From: an uncultured Chloroflexota bacterium
GTDB lineage: Bacteria > Chloroflexota > Limnocylindria > Limnocylindrales > CSP1-4
Length of the DNA stretch: 64,000 bases
Reading direction: 5' to 3'
NCBI GenBank assembly: GCA_903822495.1
Contig: CAIJPD010000066.1
Coordinates: 1-64,000 of the forward strand
The position numbers and the translations under genes are program-made. Of this stretch, positions 25,824 through 35,568 are shown in pieces (the first letter of the stretch is position 1; each line of letters opens with the position of its first letter). A model generated the notes under the pieces. It saw only the letters and a program-made list of their open reading frames with translations, searched no databases and was not told where the DNA came from.

Positions 25824-28800
25824 CGCGACATGGGTCCCTCGATCTTCCGTACCGGCTCGGCTGGCTGGCTGGACTCGCGTTGGCGGCGCTGCTTGGGGCA
25901 GCCCTCGCGCTCAACCCGACCGGGACCTTTGATCCGCCCTGGCTCCTCGTTCCTCTGAACCTGGTCTTCCTGACGGCCTTGCCCTTCGTTTCGTCTTGGT
26001 GGGCGCTAACGGCCTACAGGGCCACGGGCGTCCTGCCGGTTCTCGCGCTGGGCGCCGGGATGCTGTCAATCGCCGTGGGCGGTGGAATCGTGCCGGCGGT
26101 CCTCAACTACACCGGCGGCCCCAACGAGATCGTGACCATGCACAACTCGGCGGTGCTGCTCGCGGGGATCGGGCAATTTGCCGCCGCCGTCGGCATCGTC
26201 ATGGGCTATCGGATCCAGCGGCGGGATGGCTCACTCGCCGTGGCTTACGGGCTCGTCGTGGCGGTGCTGGCGCTCCTGCTCGTCCTCGTCGTCCTTCGCC
26301 TGACGCCCACATTCTTCGTGCCGGGGCAGGGTCCGACGGTCCTCCGCCAGGTGGTGCTCGGGACCGCCACCCTGCTGTTCGTGGCCGCGGCGCTCATCTG
26401 GTGGCCGATCGCGCGGGCAAATCGCGCGATCCCATTCCTTCGTTGGTTCGTGCTCGGCTGTGCCGTGTTCGCTGTGGGCCTGGCGGCCATCCTGGGCCAG
26501 AGTGCAGTCGGCGGGCTCGTGGGCTGGATCGGCCGCCTGGCGCAGTACCTGGGCGTGGTCTTCATTGGCGTCGGGCTGATTGGGGTGCGGCGACGGGACG
26601 GCGAACAGGGACTGGCCGAGGCCGGCCTCGCCATAGCCCTCGTCCAGGCGACATTGCCCTACCGCCCCCTGGTGGAGTCCGCGTCGGACGCCGTCGCGGC
26701 GCTGGACTCGAAGGGCCGCGTGCTCTACTGGAACGACGCCGCGGTGCTGATGTTCGGGCACGCCCGGACCCGGGCGTTCGGCAGGACGCTCATTGAACTC
26801 ATCGTGCCGACGGCGGACCAGGCGACGGGCGGCCAGGTGCTCGCCGCCGCGCTTGCTCCCGGGCCCGGGATGGTCGGCCCTCGCCGTCTGACCGCGACAC
26901 TCCAGGGGCACGATGGCCAGCGGCTCACGGGCAGGATCGTCGCCTATGGGTTTCCGGCAGAACCCGACCTTGTCGTCTGCACGATCCGCGACGTCACTGA
27001 GCATGAGGCAGGCGAGGCGGCCCGACACGAGACTGAGGAGCGGTTCCGCGCGGCGTTCGAGGCCGTCCCCGATGCGCTGGCGATCGTCGAGGCGGTCCGG
27101 GACGAGACCGGCGAGATCGAGGACTTCGCGTTCCGCTGGGCGAACGCCACCTTCCGGGCTCTGTACACAGCGGACTGGGCCGACATCACCGGGCGCCGCC
27201 TCTACGAGCTTGTCCCGACGACGATCGCGCGCAAGCCGATCCACGTGAGAGTCACCCAGACGGGGGAGCCCGAGCGCGTCACGGTCCAGGTTGGCACTCG
27301 CTGGTTCGAGGACGTGATGAGCCCGTTCCGGGATGGTTTCATCTACGTCTCGCGTGACGTCACCGCGCGGATCGAGGCGGAGGCTGCCAGGGAAGCGTCG
27401 GCTGCCATGTTCGAGGCGGTCTTCATGGGGAGCCCGATCGCGACATCGGTCAGTCGGCTCGCGGACGGGGTGTTCGTGGAGGTGAACCAGGCGACCGAGG
27501 AGGCGTTCGGCCGCACGCGCGACGAGTTGGTGGGCCGGAGCTCGCTGGATCTCGACGCCTGGGTGGATCCGCTGGAGCGGGCGGCAGTCGCCCAGATCCT
27601 GCAGCGCGGCGAGCCCGTCAGGAACCGCGCGGTCAGGCTTCGCTGGAAGGCCGGCCGCATCGTCGACACGCTGACATCCGCGCGAACGTTCGACTTGCAC
27701 GGCACCACCCATGTGGCGTTTCAGTCGATCGACGTCAGCGAGTTGAAGCGGGCCGAGGCAGCCCTGCGCGAGGCCCAGCGCGTGGGCCGGACCGGTAGCT
27801 GGACGTGGGATGCCGGGTCGGATGCGCCGATCTGGTCGGACGAGATGTACCGGATCTGCGGCCTGGTGCCGGAGGCCGGGCCGCTCACCCGGGCGCGTCT
27901 CCCGGAGTTCCTCGCGCCGGCGTCGGTGGAGGCGGTCCGGGCGACATTCGCTTCGGCGCTCGCCGGCGGTGGCCCGTTCGAGCTGGAGCTGGAGTTCGTG
28001 CGGCCGGATGCCAGCCGCGGCTGCGTGCTCCTGCGCGGCGCACCGCAGGTCCCGGACGATGTGGCCGCCGGCGTGGCCCCCGGTCTCCACGGGACCGTCA
28101 CCGACATCTCGGAGCTCCGCCAAGCGCGGGAGGCCGTGGATCAGAGCGAGGCGCGCTATCGGTCGCTCGTTGAAGAAACGCCCGGGGTCGTCTACGCCTT
28201 GTCGGCCCAGGACGGCGGCCTGTTCTACTCTTCGCATGTCGCGGACATCCTTGGCTATACGCCGGCGGAGCTGCTCGTCGACCCCACGCTCTGGAATCGG
28301 TTGATCCACCCCGACGACCTGGCGCTCGTCGAGCGGGCGATCTCCGGGGCGCTTGCCGGCGAGTCCTTTGCCATCGAGTACCGGATCAGCGATGCCCGCG
28401 GCCAGTGGCACTGGTTCGAGGACCGCTCCATGCCCAACGCCGCCCCCGGCGCCGAGGAAGCCATCCAGGGCTTCATCCTCGACATCACCGCCCGCAAGCA
28501 GTCCGACGCAGAACGGGCGAGCCTCGAGGCTCAGCTCGCCCAGGCCCAGAAGCTCGAATCGATCGGGCGCCTGGCCGGCGGGGTGGCCCACGACTTCAAC
28601 AACATGCTCAACGTGATATTGGGCAACGTCGAGTTCGCGCTCGCACAGGTCGAGATGGGCTCGCGCCTCGCGACAGACCTCCTCGAGATTGAGAGCGCTG
28701 CCCGCCGCTCGGCGGATCTCACCCGCTCGCTCCTCGCCTATGCCCGCGTCCAGCCGGTAACCCCCGAGGTGGTCGACCTCAATGCCACGGTCGCCGCCAG

Positions 28801-29689
28801 CGTGGCCCTGCTGGAGCGCCTGATCGGCGAGGACGTCCGCCTCACGTTCACGCCCGGCCCCGGGCTCTGGTCGGTCCGGATCGACCGATCCCAGCTCGAG
28901 GGGATCCTCGCCAACCTCGCCATCAACGCCCGGGACGCGGTCACCGGCGTCGGCTCCATCACGATCCTGACCGCCAACGCCACGCTCGACGCGCCCGGTG
29001 CTGCCGCGATCCCCGATGCCACCCCGGGCGACTACGTCCGGCTCAGCGTGATGGACGACGGGTCAGGCATGCCGCCCGAGGTCCTGGCCCACATCTTCGA
29101 GCCCTTCTACACGACCAAGCCGGTCGGCCGGGGGACGGGGTTGGGCCTGTCCAGCGTCTACGGCAGCCTCCGTCAGAACGGAGGCTTCCTGACCGTCGCG
29201 AGCGAGCCTGGGCGGGGCTCCACCTTCACCCTCTACCTGCCCCGAAGCGGCGAGCCGACGGACGCCTCCGCGCCAGGGGAGATTGGCTCCCGGAACGTGG
29301 GCGGGAAGGAGACGATCCTGGTGGTCGAGGACGAGCCGGCCGTCCTTCGCCTCGCCAAGCGGGCCCTCGAGGCGCACGGCTATACGGTCCTCGCAGCCAA
29401 TGGCCCGGGCAAGGCCCTCGGCCTGGCCGCCGAGCCCGGCCGGCAGATCGACCTGCTCCTGACCGACGTCGTGATGCCCGGCCAGTCCGGACCCGAGCTG
29501 GTCGCCGCCCTGCTGGTCACCCGGCCCCGCCTGCGATACCTGTACATGTCGGGCCAGACCGACCCGGGCACCGTCAGCCCCGTCGCGCCCGAGGTTGGCG
29601 CCCGACTGATTCACAAGCCGTTCGCGACGACCGACCTCGCTGCGGCCGTCCGCAGCAAGCTCGATGAGTCGCAGGTCGAGGCGCCATGA
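25817..29689 (+). CDS. Membrane multi-PAS hybrid sensor histidine kinase with C-terminal receiver domain
   Basis: N-terminal TM block, about five PAS-like segments, ESIGRLAGGVAHDFNNMLNVI H-box, GRGTGLGLSSVYGS, ILVVEDEPAVLRLA...LLTDVVMPGQSG receiver. Confidence 0.93.
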   Translation: MLTRHGSLDLPYRLGWLAGLALAALLGAALALNPTGTFDPPWLLVPLNLVFLTALPFVSSWWALTAYRATGVLPVLALGAGMLSIAVGGGIVPAVLNYTGGPNEIVTMHNSAVLLAGIGQFAAAVGIVMGYRIQRRDGSLAVAYGLVVAVLALLLVLVVLRLTPTFFVPGQGPTVLRQVVLGTATLLFVAAALIWWPIARANRAIPFLRWFVLGCAVFAVGLAAILGQSAVGGLVGWIGRLAQYLGVVFIGVGLIGVRRRDGEQGLAEAGLAIALVQATLPYRPLVESASDAVAALDSKGRVLYWNDAAVLMFGHARTRAFGRTLIELIVPTADQATGGQVLAAALAPGPGMVGPRRLTATLQGHDGQRLTGRIVAYGFPAEPDLVVCTIRDVTEHEAGEAARHETEERFRAAFEAVPDALAIVEAVRDETGEIEDFAFRWANATFRALYTADWADITGRRLYELVPTTIARKPIHVRVTQTGEPERVTVQVGTRWFEDVMSPFRDGFIYVSRDVTARIEAEAAREASAAMFEAVFMGSPIATSVSRLADGVFVEVNQATEEAFGRTRDELVGRSSLDLDAWVDPLERAAVAQILQRGEPVRNRAVRLRWKAGRIVDTLTSARTFDLHGTTHVAFQSIDVSELKRAEAALREAQRVGRTGSWTWDAGSDAPIWSDEMYRICGLVPEAGPLTRARLPEFLAPASVEAVRATFASALAGGGPFELELEFVRPDASRGCVLLRGAPQVPDDVAAGVAPGLHGTVTDISELRQAREAVDQSEARYRSLVEETPGVVYALSAQDGGLFYSSHVADILGYTPAELLVDPTLWNRLIHPDDLALVERAISGALAGESFAIEYRISDARGQWHWFEDRSMPNAAPGAEEAIQGFILDITARKQSDAERASLEAQLAQAQKLESIGRLAGGVAHDFNNMLNVILGNVEFALAQVEMGSRLATDLLEIESAARRSADLTRSLLAYARVQPVTPEVVDLNATVAASVALLERLIGEDVRLTFTPGPGLWSVRIDRSQLEGILANLAINARDAVTGVGSITILTANATLDAPGAAAIPDATPGDYVRLSVMDDGSGMPPEVLAHIFEPFYTTKPVGRGTGLGLSSVYGSLRQNGGFLTVASEPGRGSTFTLYLPRSGEPTDASAPGEIGSRNVGGKETILVVEDEPAVLRLAKRALEAHGYTVLAANGPGKALGLAAEPGRQIDLLLTDVVMPGQSGPELVAALLVTRPRLRYLYMSGQTDPGTVSPVAPEVGARLIHKPFATTDLAAAVRSKLDESQVEAP

Positions 29690-30507
29690 CCTCCCCCGAA
29701 CACTCCACTGAGCCCGGTCCCGGCCCGATCCTCGTGGTCGACGACGAGGCGGGAATCCGGCGGATCTTCGCCCGGGCGCTCCGGGAGGCCGGCTACGACG
29801 TCGTGGAGGCGCCCGATGGCGTCGAGGCCGTCGAGATCATCGAGCGCCAGGCCGTGGCCCTCGTGCTCCTCGACCGGACCATGCCGAGGCTCGACGGTGC
29901 CGGGGTCATCCGGGCCGTCCGGGGCCGCGACGCCACACGGACGCTCCCGATCATCCTGGTCACCGCGCTGGCCGAGATCGAGCATCGTGTCTCCGGTCTG
30001 GAGGAGGGCGCCGACGACTACCTGGCGAAGCCCGTGGCGCTTCACGAGCTGGTCGCCCGGGTCCGTGCCCAGCTGCGCAACCACGCGTCGCTCCAGCAGG
30101 CGATCGAGCACACGGCGACCGAACGGCGGCGGTTGGCGGCGGCCCTCAGCCGGGTGCAGCTCGACGGAGCGCCGGAGCGCGGGGCCCGTGCCCTCGTCGC
30201 CGAGCTGGCCCCCGCCCTGTCGCTGGATTCGCTGGCCATCGTCGCGTTCATGGCCGATGGGCGAGCCATCCTGCTCGGGGTTCATAGCACCTGGCCCGAG
30301 TTGGGCAGCCCCGGCGGCCCGCTGAACCCCGAGTTGGCCGCGAGGCTCCGGGCACGTGCCGCCGAGGGGCCGTGGGTCTCGCGCTGGGCAACCACCCCCG
30401 ACGCGGGCCGACCCGAATCGAGCCTCGAGGTGGCGGCAGTCCCGCTGGCCGGCCCGGCCGGCCCGCTCGGTGTCGTCTTGTTCGGGAACCGGTCGGGCGG
30501 CCGCTAA
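29686..30507 (+). CDS. Response regulator receiver with GAF-like C-terminal region, interrupted by TAA before in-frame EAL domain
   Basis: ILVVDDEAGIRRIFARAL...LLDRTMPRLDG...VTALAE...KPVALHELVARV; frame continues into EAL after TAA 30505-30507. Confidence 0.85.
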   Translation: MTSPEHSTEPGPGPILVVDDEAGIRRIFARALREAGYDVVEAPDGVEAVEIIERQAVALVLLDRTMPRLDGAGVIRAVRGRDATRTLPIILVTALAEIEHRVSGLEEGADDYLAKPVALHELVARVRAQLRNHASLQQAIEHTATERRRLAAALSRVQLDGAPERGARALVAELAPALSLDSLAIVAFMADGRAILLGVHSTWPELGSPGGPLNPELAARLRARAAEGPWVSRWATTPDAGRPESSLEVAAVPLAGPAGPLGVVLFGNRSGGR

Positions 30508-30579
30508 CACGGCGTCGCCGGCCGGCTTCCCATCCTGCTCGAGGCCGCGGGCCTGGTCGCAGCGCTGCTGCGCCCGGCC

Positions 30580-31299
30580 ATGGAGGCCGACGAGGACCGG
30601 CGGGCGGCCTACGCATCACTTGCAGGGGTCATCGCCCGGCACGCGTTTGTGCCCCACTTCCAGCCGGTGGTCACGCTGGCCGACCGGACCATCGTGGGCT
30701 ACGAGGCGCTCACGCGGTTCAGCGATGGGACCGCGCCCGAGCTGTGTTTCGCCGACGCCGCCCGCCTCGGGCTGGGACCGGAGCTGGAGCTGGCAACGCT
30801 CCGGGCCGGGGTGGCCGCAGCGGCCGGCCTCCTGCCCGGGCGGTTCCTGGGACTCAACGTCTCCCCGTCGCTCGTGGTCGAATCGAGCGGGCTGGGTGCC
30901 GTCCTGGCCCAGGCGTCTCGCCCGCTCGTCCTGGAGCTGACGGAGCATGCCCCGGTCGCCGACTACGGCACGCTTCGGGCAACGCTGACCGGCTTCGAGC
31001 CGGCGGTGCGGACGGCCGTGGATGACGCCGGGTCAGGCTACGCCAGCCTCCGCCACATCCTCGCCTTGCGGCCCGACTTCGTGAAGCTGGACCTGGGCTG
31101 GGTGCGCGGGATCGAGGCCGACACCATCCGCCAGGCGCTCATCGCCGGGCTGGTCCACTTCGCCGCGAACGCCGGCTGTCAACTCATCGCCGAGGGGATC
31201 GAGACGGAGACCGAGTGCGGCGTCCTGGCCGGGCTTGGCGTGGCCTTCGGCCAGGGCTACCTGCTGGGCCGCCCCCTCCCGGCGCCAGCGACCACCTGA
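30580..31299 (+). CDS. EAL-domain (c-di-GMP phosphodiesterase-like) protein, in frame with the upstream REC gene
   Basis: VGYEALTRFSDG, LGLNVSPSLV, LELTEHAPV, VDDAGSGYASL, PDFVKLDLGWV, LIAEGIETETE, GQGYLLGRPLP. Confidence 0.9.
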   Translation: MEADEDRRAAYASLAGVIARHAFVPHFQPVVTLADRTIVGYEALTRFSDGTAPELCFADAARLGLGPELELATLRAGVAAAAGLLPGRFLGLNVSPSLVVESSGLGAVLAQASRPLVLELTEHAPVADYGTLRATLTGFEPAVRTAVDDAGSGYASLRHILALRPDFVKLDLGWVRGIEADTIRQALIAGLVHFAANAGCQLIAEGIETETECGVLAGLGVAFGQGYLLGRPLPAPATT

Positions 31300-31565
31300 C
31301 CGCGATCCGTCCGGGGCTCACGGCGCGCGCGCCGCGGGTCGGGCTCCCATCGGGCATCCCGGGCACCAGCAGCGCCTCAGGCTCGGCCCGGCTTCAGCGA
31401 GGTCGCCTCGGCGCCGATACCTCCGGCACGCACTCGATGCAACCACGCGCCGCCACGTCGATCGCCCCTGCGCCGCGAGGCGCCTGCGGGGTCGCTCCCG
31501 CGCCGAGGCGATCGCGCTGCGCAGGAGAGACCAGGCTGTTTGGTCGAAGGCGGAGGAGCCATGTC

Positions 31566-32663
31566 ATGAGCCGCCAGCTCCGGTCACCGGTCGTCACCCG
31601 CCCGCGGTTCCCGGGCTGGACACGTCCCACCGGGGTCGTGGTCGGCATGATGATCACCCTGGGGCTGACAGGCGCGGCGTGCACGGGTGCGCCTGTCGCG
31701 CCGGCTCCGTCGCCCAGTGCCTCGTCGCCCGTGGGTCCGGCGAGCGGCGCCGGGCCGGTCACCGACTACTCGCAGCCGGGGAGCTGGCTGGCGTTGCCGA
31801 CGACCCGGCCGTTGCCCATTGACGTCTTCTACCTCTACCCCACGGCCTACCAGAAGGCGGGGCCCGATGCCTCGGACACCGCGGCGGTCACCGACGCCGG
31901 GATGCGCGCGGGAGCCCAGGCCGCGTACGCGCGGCAGGCCAGCCTGTTCGAGGCCGTGGCCAACGTCGTTGCGCCCTACTACCGGCAGCTCGACGCCACC
32001 TACGCGCTTCGGCTGCCGCCCGACGCGCATGTCGCGGCCATCGCCGGCGCCCCGACGATCGACGCGACCGCCGCCTTCGCCTGGTACCTGGAGCACGTCA
32101 ACGGCGGCAGGCCGTTCATCCTGGCCGGGCATTCGCAGGGCTCGGACGTCCTCTGCCACCTGCTCGCGGGCTACCTGCGCGAGCACCCCGACGCGTATGC
32201 CCGGATGGTCGCCGCGTACGCCGTGGGCTACTCGGTCACGCCGGCCTTCCTGGCGGCGAACGCGCACCTGCGGTTCGCGGAGCGGGCCGACGATACCGGC
32301 GTGATCGTCTCGTACAACACCGAGGCACCCACGATCGGCGGCGTGAACCCGGTGATGCTGGCCGGCGCGCTTGCCATCAACCCGATCACCTGGACCCGGG
32401 CCGAGCGTCCCGCCGCGGCTTCGGCGTCGCTGGGCTCGTGGCTGCCCGACTCGGCCGGGGCCTACCGGAGGGTCGACCACTACGCGGACGCCCGCGTGGA
32501 CCTGGCGAGGGGCGTCGTGGTGGCCAGCACCCCCGATGTGTCTACCTGGGCACCGGGCAAGCCCGGTGGCTTCCCGGCCGGCGTCTACCACTCGCTGGAC
32601 TACTCGTTCTACTACTTCGACCTGCAGGCGAACGCGAAGGCCCGAATCGCGGCCTACCGCTGA
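31566..32663 (+). CDS. DUF3089-type alpha/beta-hydrolase lipoprotein
   Basis: Lipobox TGAACTG; PIDVFYLYPTAY, FILAGHSQGSDVLCHLL. Confidence 0.85.
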   Translation: MSRQLRSPVVTRPRFPGWTRPTGVVVGMMITLGLTGAACTGAPVAPAPSPSASSPVGPASGAGPVTDYSQPGSWLALPTTRPLPIDVFYLYPTAYQKAGPDASDTAAVTDAGMRAGAQAAYARQASLFEAVANVVAPYYRQLDATYALRLPPDAHVAAIAGAPTIDATAAFAWYLEHVNGGRPFILAGHSQGSDVLCHLLAGYLREHPDAYARMVAAYAVGYSVTPAFLAANAHLRFAERADDTGVIVSYNTEAPTIGGVNPVMLAGALAINPITWTRAERPAAASASLGSWLPDSAGAYRRVDHYADARVDLARGVVVASTPDVSTWAPGKPGGFPAGVYHSLDYSFYYFDLQANAKARIAAYR

Positions 32664-34321
32664 TGGCCGGCCAGCCGAGGATGCCGGACGTCCCGCACCG
32701 ATCAGGGCCGGGTGATGCCCGTCGCCGCCACCCGGGCGCCTGGGTTCGTGCGCCGCTTGTAGCCACGGTCCTGCTCGCGCTGGTCGCCTGTTCCGGTGCC
32801 CCGATTGCCTCCGGGCCATCGCCCACCGCGGCGTCGCCACGGGCCTCGCCTGGTCCGGCGGTTCCGCTTGCCGACGCGCTGGCCACTCTCTCGCCGCGTG
32901 CGGTCTGGGCCCATTTCTCGGACCTCGAGCGCATTCCCCGCGCATCCCACCAGGAGGCCCGCGCGACCGCCTTCGTGGCCGCCTTCGGCCGGAGCCTGGG
33001 GTTCCAGACGATCGTGGATCGTGTCGGCAACGTGATGGTCCGGGCTCCGGCCACGGCCGGGATGGAGGGTCGGCCCGGCGTCGTGCTCCAGGCTCACCTC
33101 GACATGGTCACGGTGAAGACGGCCGCGTCCACGATCGACTTCGTCAGCGATCCGATCCAGGCGGTCGTCCAGGACGGCTGGGTGCATGCCCTCGGCACGA
33201 CCCTGGGCGCCGATGACGGGATCGGCGTGGCGATCATCATGGCCCTCCTCGAGGCGCGTGACGTCGCGCACGGCCCCCTGGAGGCGCTCTTCACCGTCGA
33301 CGAGGAGGACCTGTTCACGGGCGTGAGCAACCTCGCCCCCGATCTGCTCCAGGGCAGCCGATCCATCAACGTCGACAACGAAGACGACGGGCAGCTCCTC
33401 ATCAGCAGCGCCGGCGGCGCCTACGTCGAAGCGAGCCGCCCCTACGCCCAGGTCTCGACGCCGGGCGGGATGACCGGCGTCCGGATCACGGTCGACGGCC
33501 TGCTTGGTGGCCATTCGGGGGCCGACATCGACAAGGGCCGGGGCAGCGCCCACCAGATCATGGCGCGGCTCCTGCTGGGTGCACCCGCCGCCCTCGGCGT
33601 GCGCGTCGCCAGCCTCGCCGGCGGCGACATCCAGAACGCGATCCCAAGCATGGCCAGCGCGCTGGTCGCTCTCCCGCCGGGGCAGGCCGGCGCCCTCGAA
33701 GCCTACGTGCGCGAGTTCGGGGCCAAGATCGCCGGGGAGCTGGCGGCATCGGACCCCAAGGTCGCGCTGACCGCCGCGCCGGCCACGCTCCCCGCCAGGG
33801 TGATGGATGCGACCGACCAGGCGACCCTGATCGGCGTGGTGGCGGCGGCGCCGCAGGGCGTGGTCAGGATGAGCGCCGACGTGCCCGGCCTGGTGGAGAC
33901 CTCGAGCAATCTCGGGGTCCTGACCATCGCCGACGGCATGTTCACCGCCAGCGACTTCGTGCGCAGCGCCCTGGATGCGGAGCGCGACAGCCTCGCGCAA
34001 CGCTGCTCCAGGCTGTTTGCCGATGCCGGCGCCGCGGTCACCGTGGATGGTGCCTACCTCGCCTGGCCACCCAACCTCGCGTCGCCGTTGCTGGCCGTCA
34101 TGAAGGGCGCCTACGCCACCCTGTTCGGCACGGCCCCCGCCGTCGCAGCGATGCACATCGGGCTGGAGACCAGCGTGGTCAGGGCGACCTACCCCGCGAT
34201 GGACATGGTCTCGGTGGGCCCGACCCTGCGGGACGTCCACTCGCCGGATGAGCGGCTGGAGGTGGCCAGCGTCGCAAAGGTCTACTCCCTGCTCGTCGCG
34301 ACCCTTGCGCAGGCCAGGTAG
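32663..34321 (+). CDS. Aminoacyl-histidine dipeptidase (PepD/M20C-like) lipoprotein
   Basis: FSDLERIPRASHQEARATAF, VVLQAHLDMV, LGADDGIGVAIIMAL, FTVDEEDLFTGVSNL, LLGGHSGADIDKGRGSAH; TGATG overlap with upstream gene. Confidence 0.92.
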   Translation: MAGQPRMPDVPHRSGPGDARRRHPGAWVRAPLVATVLLALVACSGAPIASGPSPTAASPRASPGPAVPLADALATLSPRAVWAHFSDLERIPRASHQEARATAFVAAFGRSLGFQTIVDRVGNVMVRAPATAGMEGRPGVVLQAHLDMVTVKTAASTIDFVSDPIQAVVQDGWVHALGTTLGADDGIGVAIIMALLEARDVAHGPLEALFTVDEEDLFTGVSNLAPDLLQGSRSINVDNEDDGQLLISSAGGAYVEASRPYAQVSTPGGMTGVRITVDGLLGGHSGADIDKGRGSAHQIMARLLLGAPAALGVRVASLAGGDIQNAIPSMASALVALPPGQAGALEAYVREFGAKIAGELAASDPKVALTAAPATLPARVMDATDQATLIGVVAAAPQGVVRMSADVPGLVETSSNLGVLTIADGMFTASDFVRSALDAERDSLAQRCSRLFADAGAAVTVDGAYLAWPPNLASPLLAVMKGAYATLFGTAPAVAAMHIGLETSVVRATYPAMDMVSVGPTLRDVHSPDERLEVASVAKVYSLLVATLAQAR

Positions 34322-34684
34322 TCTCCGCGGGCGACGGCGCGGGATGCCGAGCAGAACACCCAGGGGAGCGTAGCAACGTGCTGACGACAGGGACGTCCTT
34401 GGTGCCGATTGCCCTTGACGGCCTGCCCCCGGTCGCCGTCCGGGCGGTTCCGGTGGGCGGTCGCCCCGCAGCGTGCCGTCGGTCGTCGGCGTCTGGAGCA
34501 GCGCTGCCCGCTGCAGGTGCACCCAAGGGCTGACCCTGGGGCTCCCGCGGCGGCGCGTTCGTCGCGACGGGGTGACCTTTGGCTCTTGGTGACAGGTGGC
34601 TCGTTGCCTACCGTCCGCGGTTGGCGAGTCACCATGCGCGGCGGGTGCCGTGGCGCTGCGGGACTCCCATTCCAGGGGTGCGTC

Positions 34685-35236
34685 ATGGTCCGTCTCGTTG
34701 TGCTGGCGATCGCCATCGTCGTCTCGGCCTGCGGGGGTTCGACGGCGAGCACGAACCCAGCGGGGGGCGGCGTGGGAACCAGCGCCGGCGCCACATCGGC
34801 CGGGGCCACCCTGTGTACGGCCCTGCTCGACCTGGCGGACGCGCAGATCAACCATGTCGGGCCGCTGGCATCGCTCCTGTCGGACGGCCTGGCGGCCGGC
34901 ACCTGGGGCGCCCAGAGCGTCACGGACATCAAGGCCCACATCGATGCCGTCGGGCGGGTGGCCGCCAAGCACCTCAACGAGGTCGCGAGCCTGAAGTCGG
35001 CCGACCTCGCTCCGGTGATCGCGGCGGCCCAGAAGGCGTACAGCGCCTACGGCCAGGGCGCCCTCAAGCTGGACGCCTGGGCTGCGACGCTGCCGGGCGG
35101 GAGCTCCGACACGGACGACTTCGACGGAGGGACCAACGGCATGGCGGCTGGCCAGCCGTTCCTCCAGGATGCGCTCGACCAGATCGTGACGCTGAACGCC
35201 GCGGGCGCCGTCGCCTGCAAGGTGCCGGGGTCCTGA
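34685..35236 (+). CDS. Hypothetical lipoprotein
   Basis: MVRLVVLAIAIVVSACGGSTAS lipobox. Confidence 0.7.
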   Translation: MVRLVVLAIAIVVSACGGSTASTNPAGGGVGTSAGATSAGATLCTALLDLADAQINHVGPLASLLSDGLAAGTWGAQSVTDIKAHIDAVGRVAAKHLNEVASLKSADLAPVIAAAQKAYSAYGQGALKLDAWAATLPGGSSDTDDFDGGTNGMAAGQPFLQDALDQIVTLNAAGAVACKVPGS

Positions 35237-35568
35237 TCGACCCGGATGCGGCGGCCGATGTGGCTGTCGCCCATGTGGTGATCGTGGCGCACGCTGCCCC
35301 CGGCGACGCGTGTGCCGCGGCCCCGCCATCCGATCCAGTGCCGAGGGCGCAGTGGCGCGTGACGTGGCCCGATCCCCGCGCCTAGACTGCAAACGCCCCG
35401 TTCCACGTCCCTGGGCGCGCGTTCGTCCGGGGCTGATCGCGCTCGCACAGAGGGAGTGGCGCTGGTGATGAGCTCGAGACTCCGGGAGTCGGCCAGGTGT
35501 GGGCTCCCGCTGCGCCCGCCGCGGACGCGCGTCCGTCCGGCTCCTGGCTTTGCCGAATGGTGGGCGGC

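Noticed and set aside
26231-28591. 786-aa minus-strand ORF opposite the hybrid kinase
   Set aside because: Shadow ORF with no domain-like pattern; PAS/HisKA motifs on plus strand.
30505-30507. Stop codon considered for recoding as selenocysteine or pyrrolysine
   Set aside because: It is TAA, not TGA or TAG, and no Sec/Pyl context is visible.
31561-31569. ATG-TCA-TGA mini-ORF overlapping the DUF3089 gene start
   Set aside because: Two codons only and too close to the SD; the ATG at 31566 has normal spacing.
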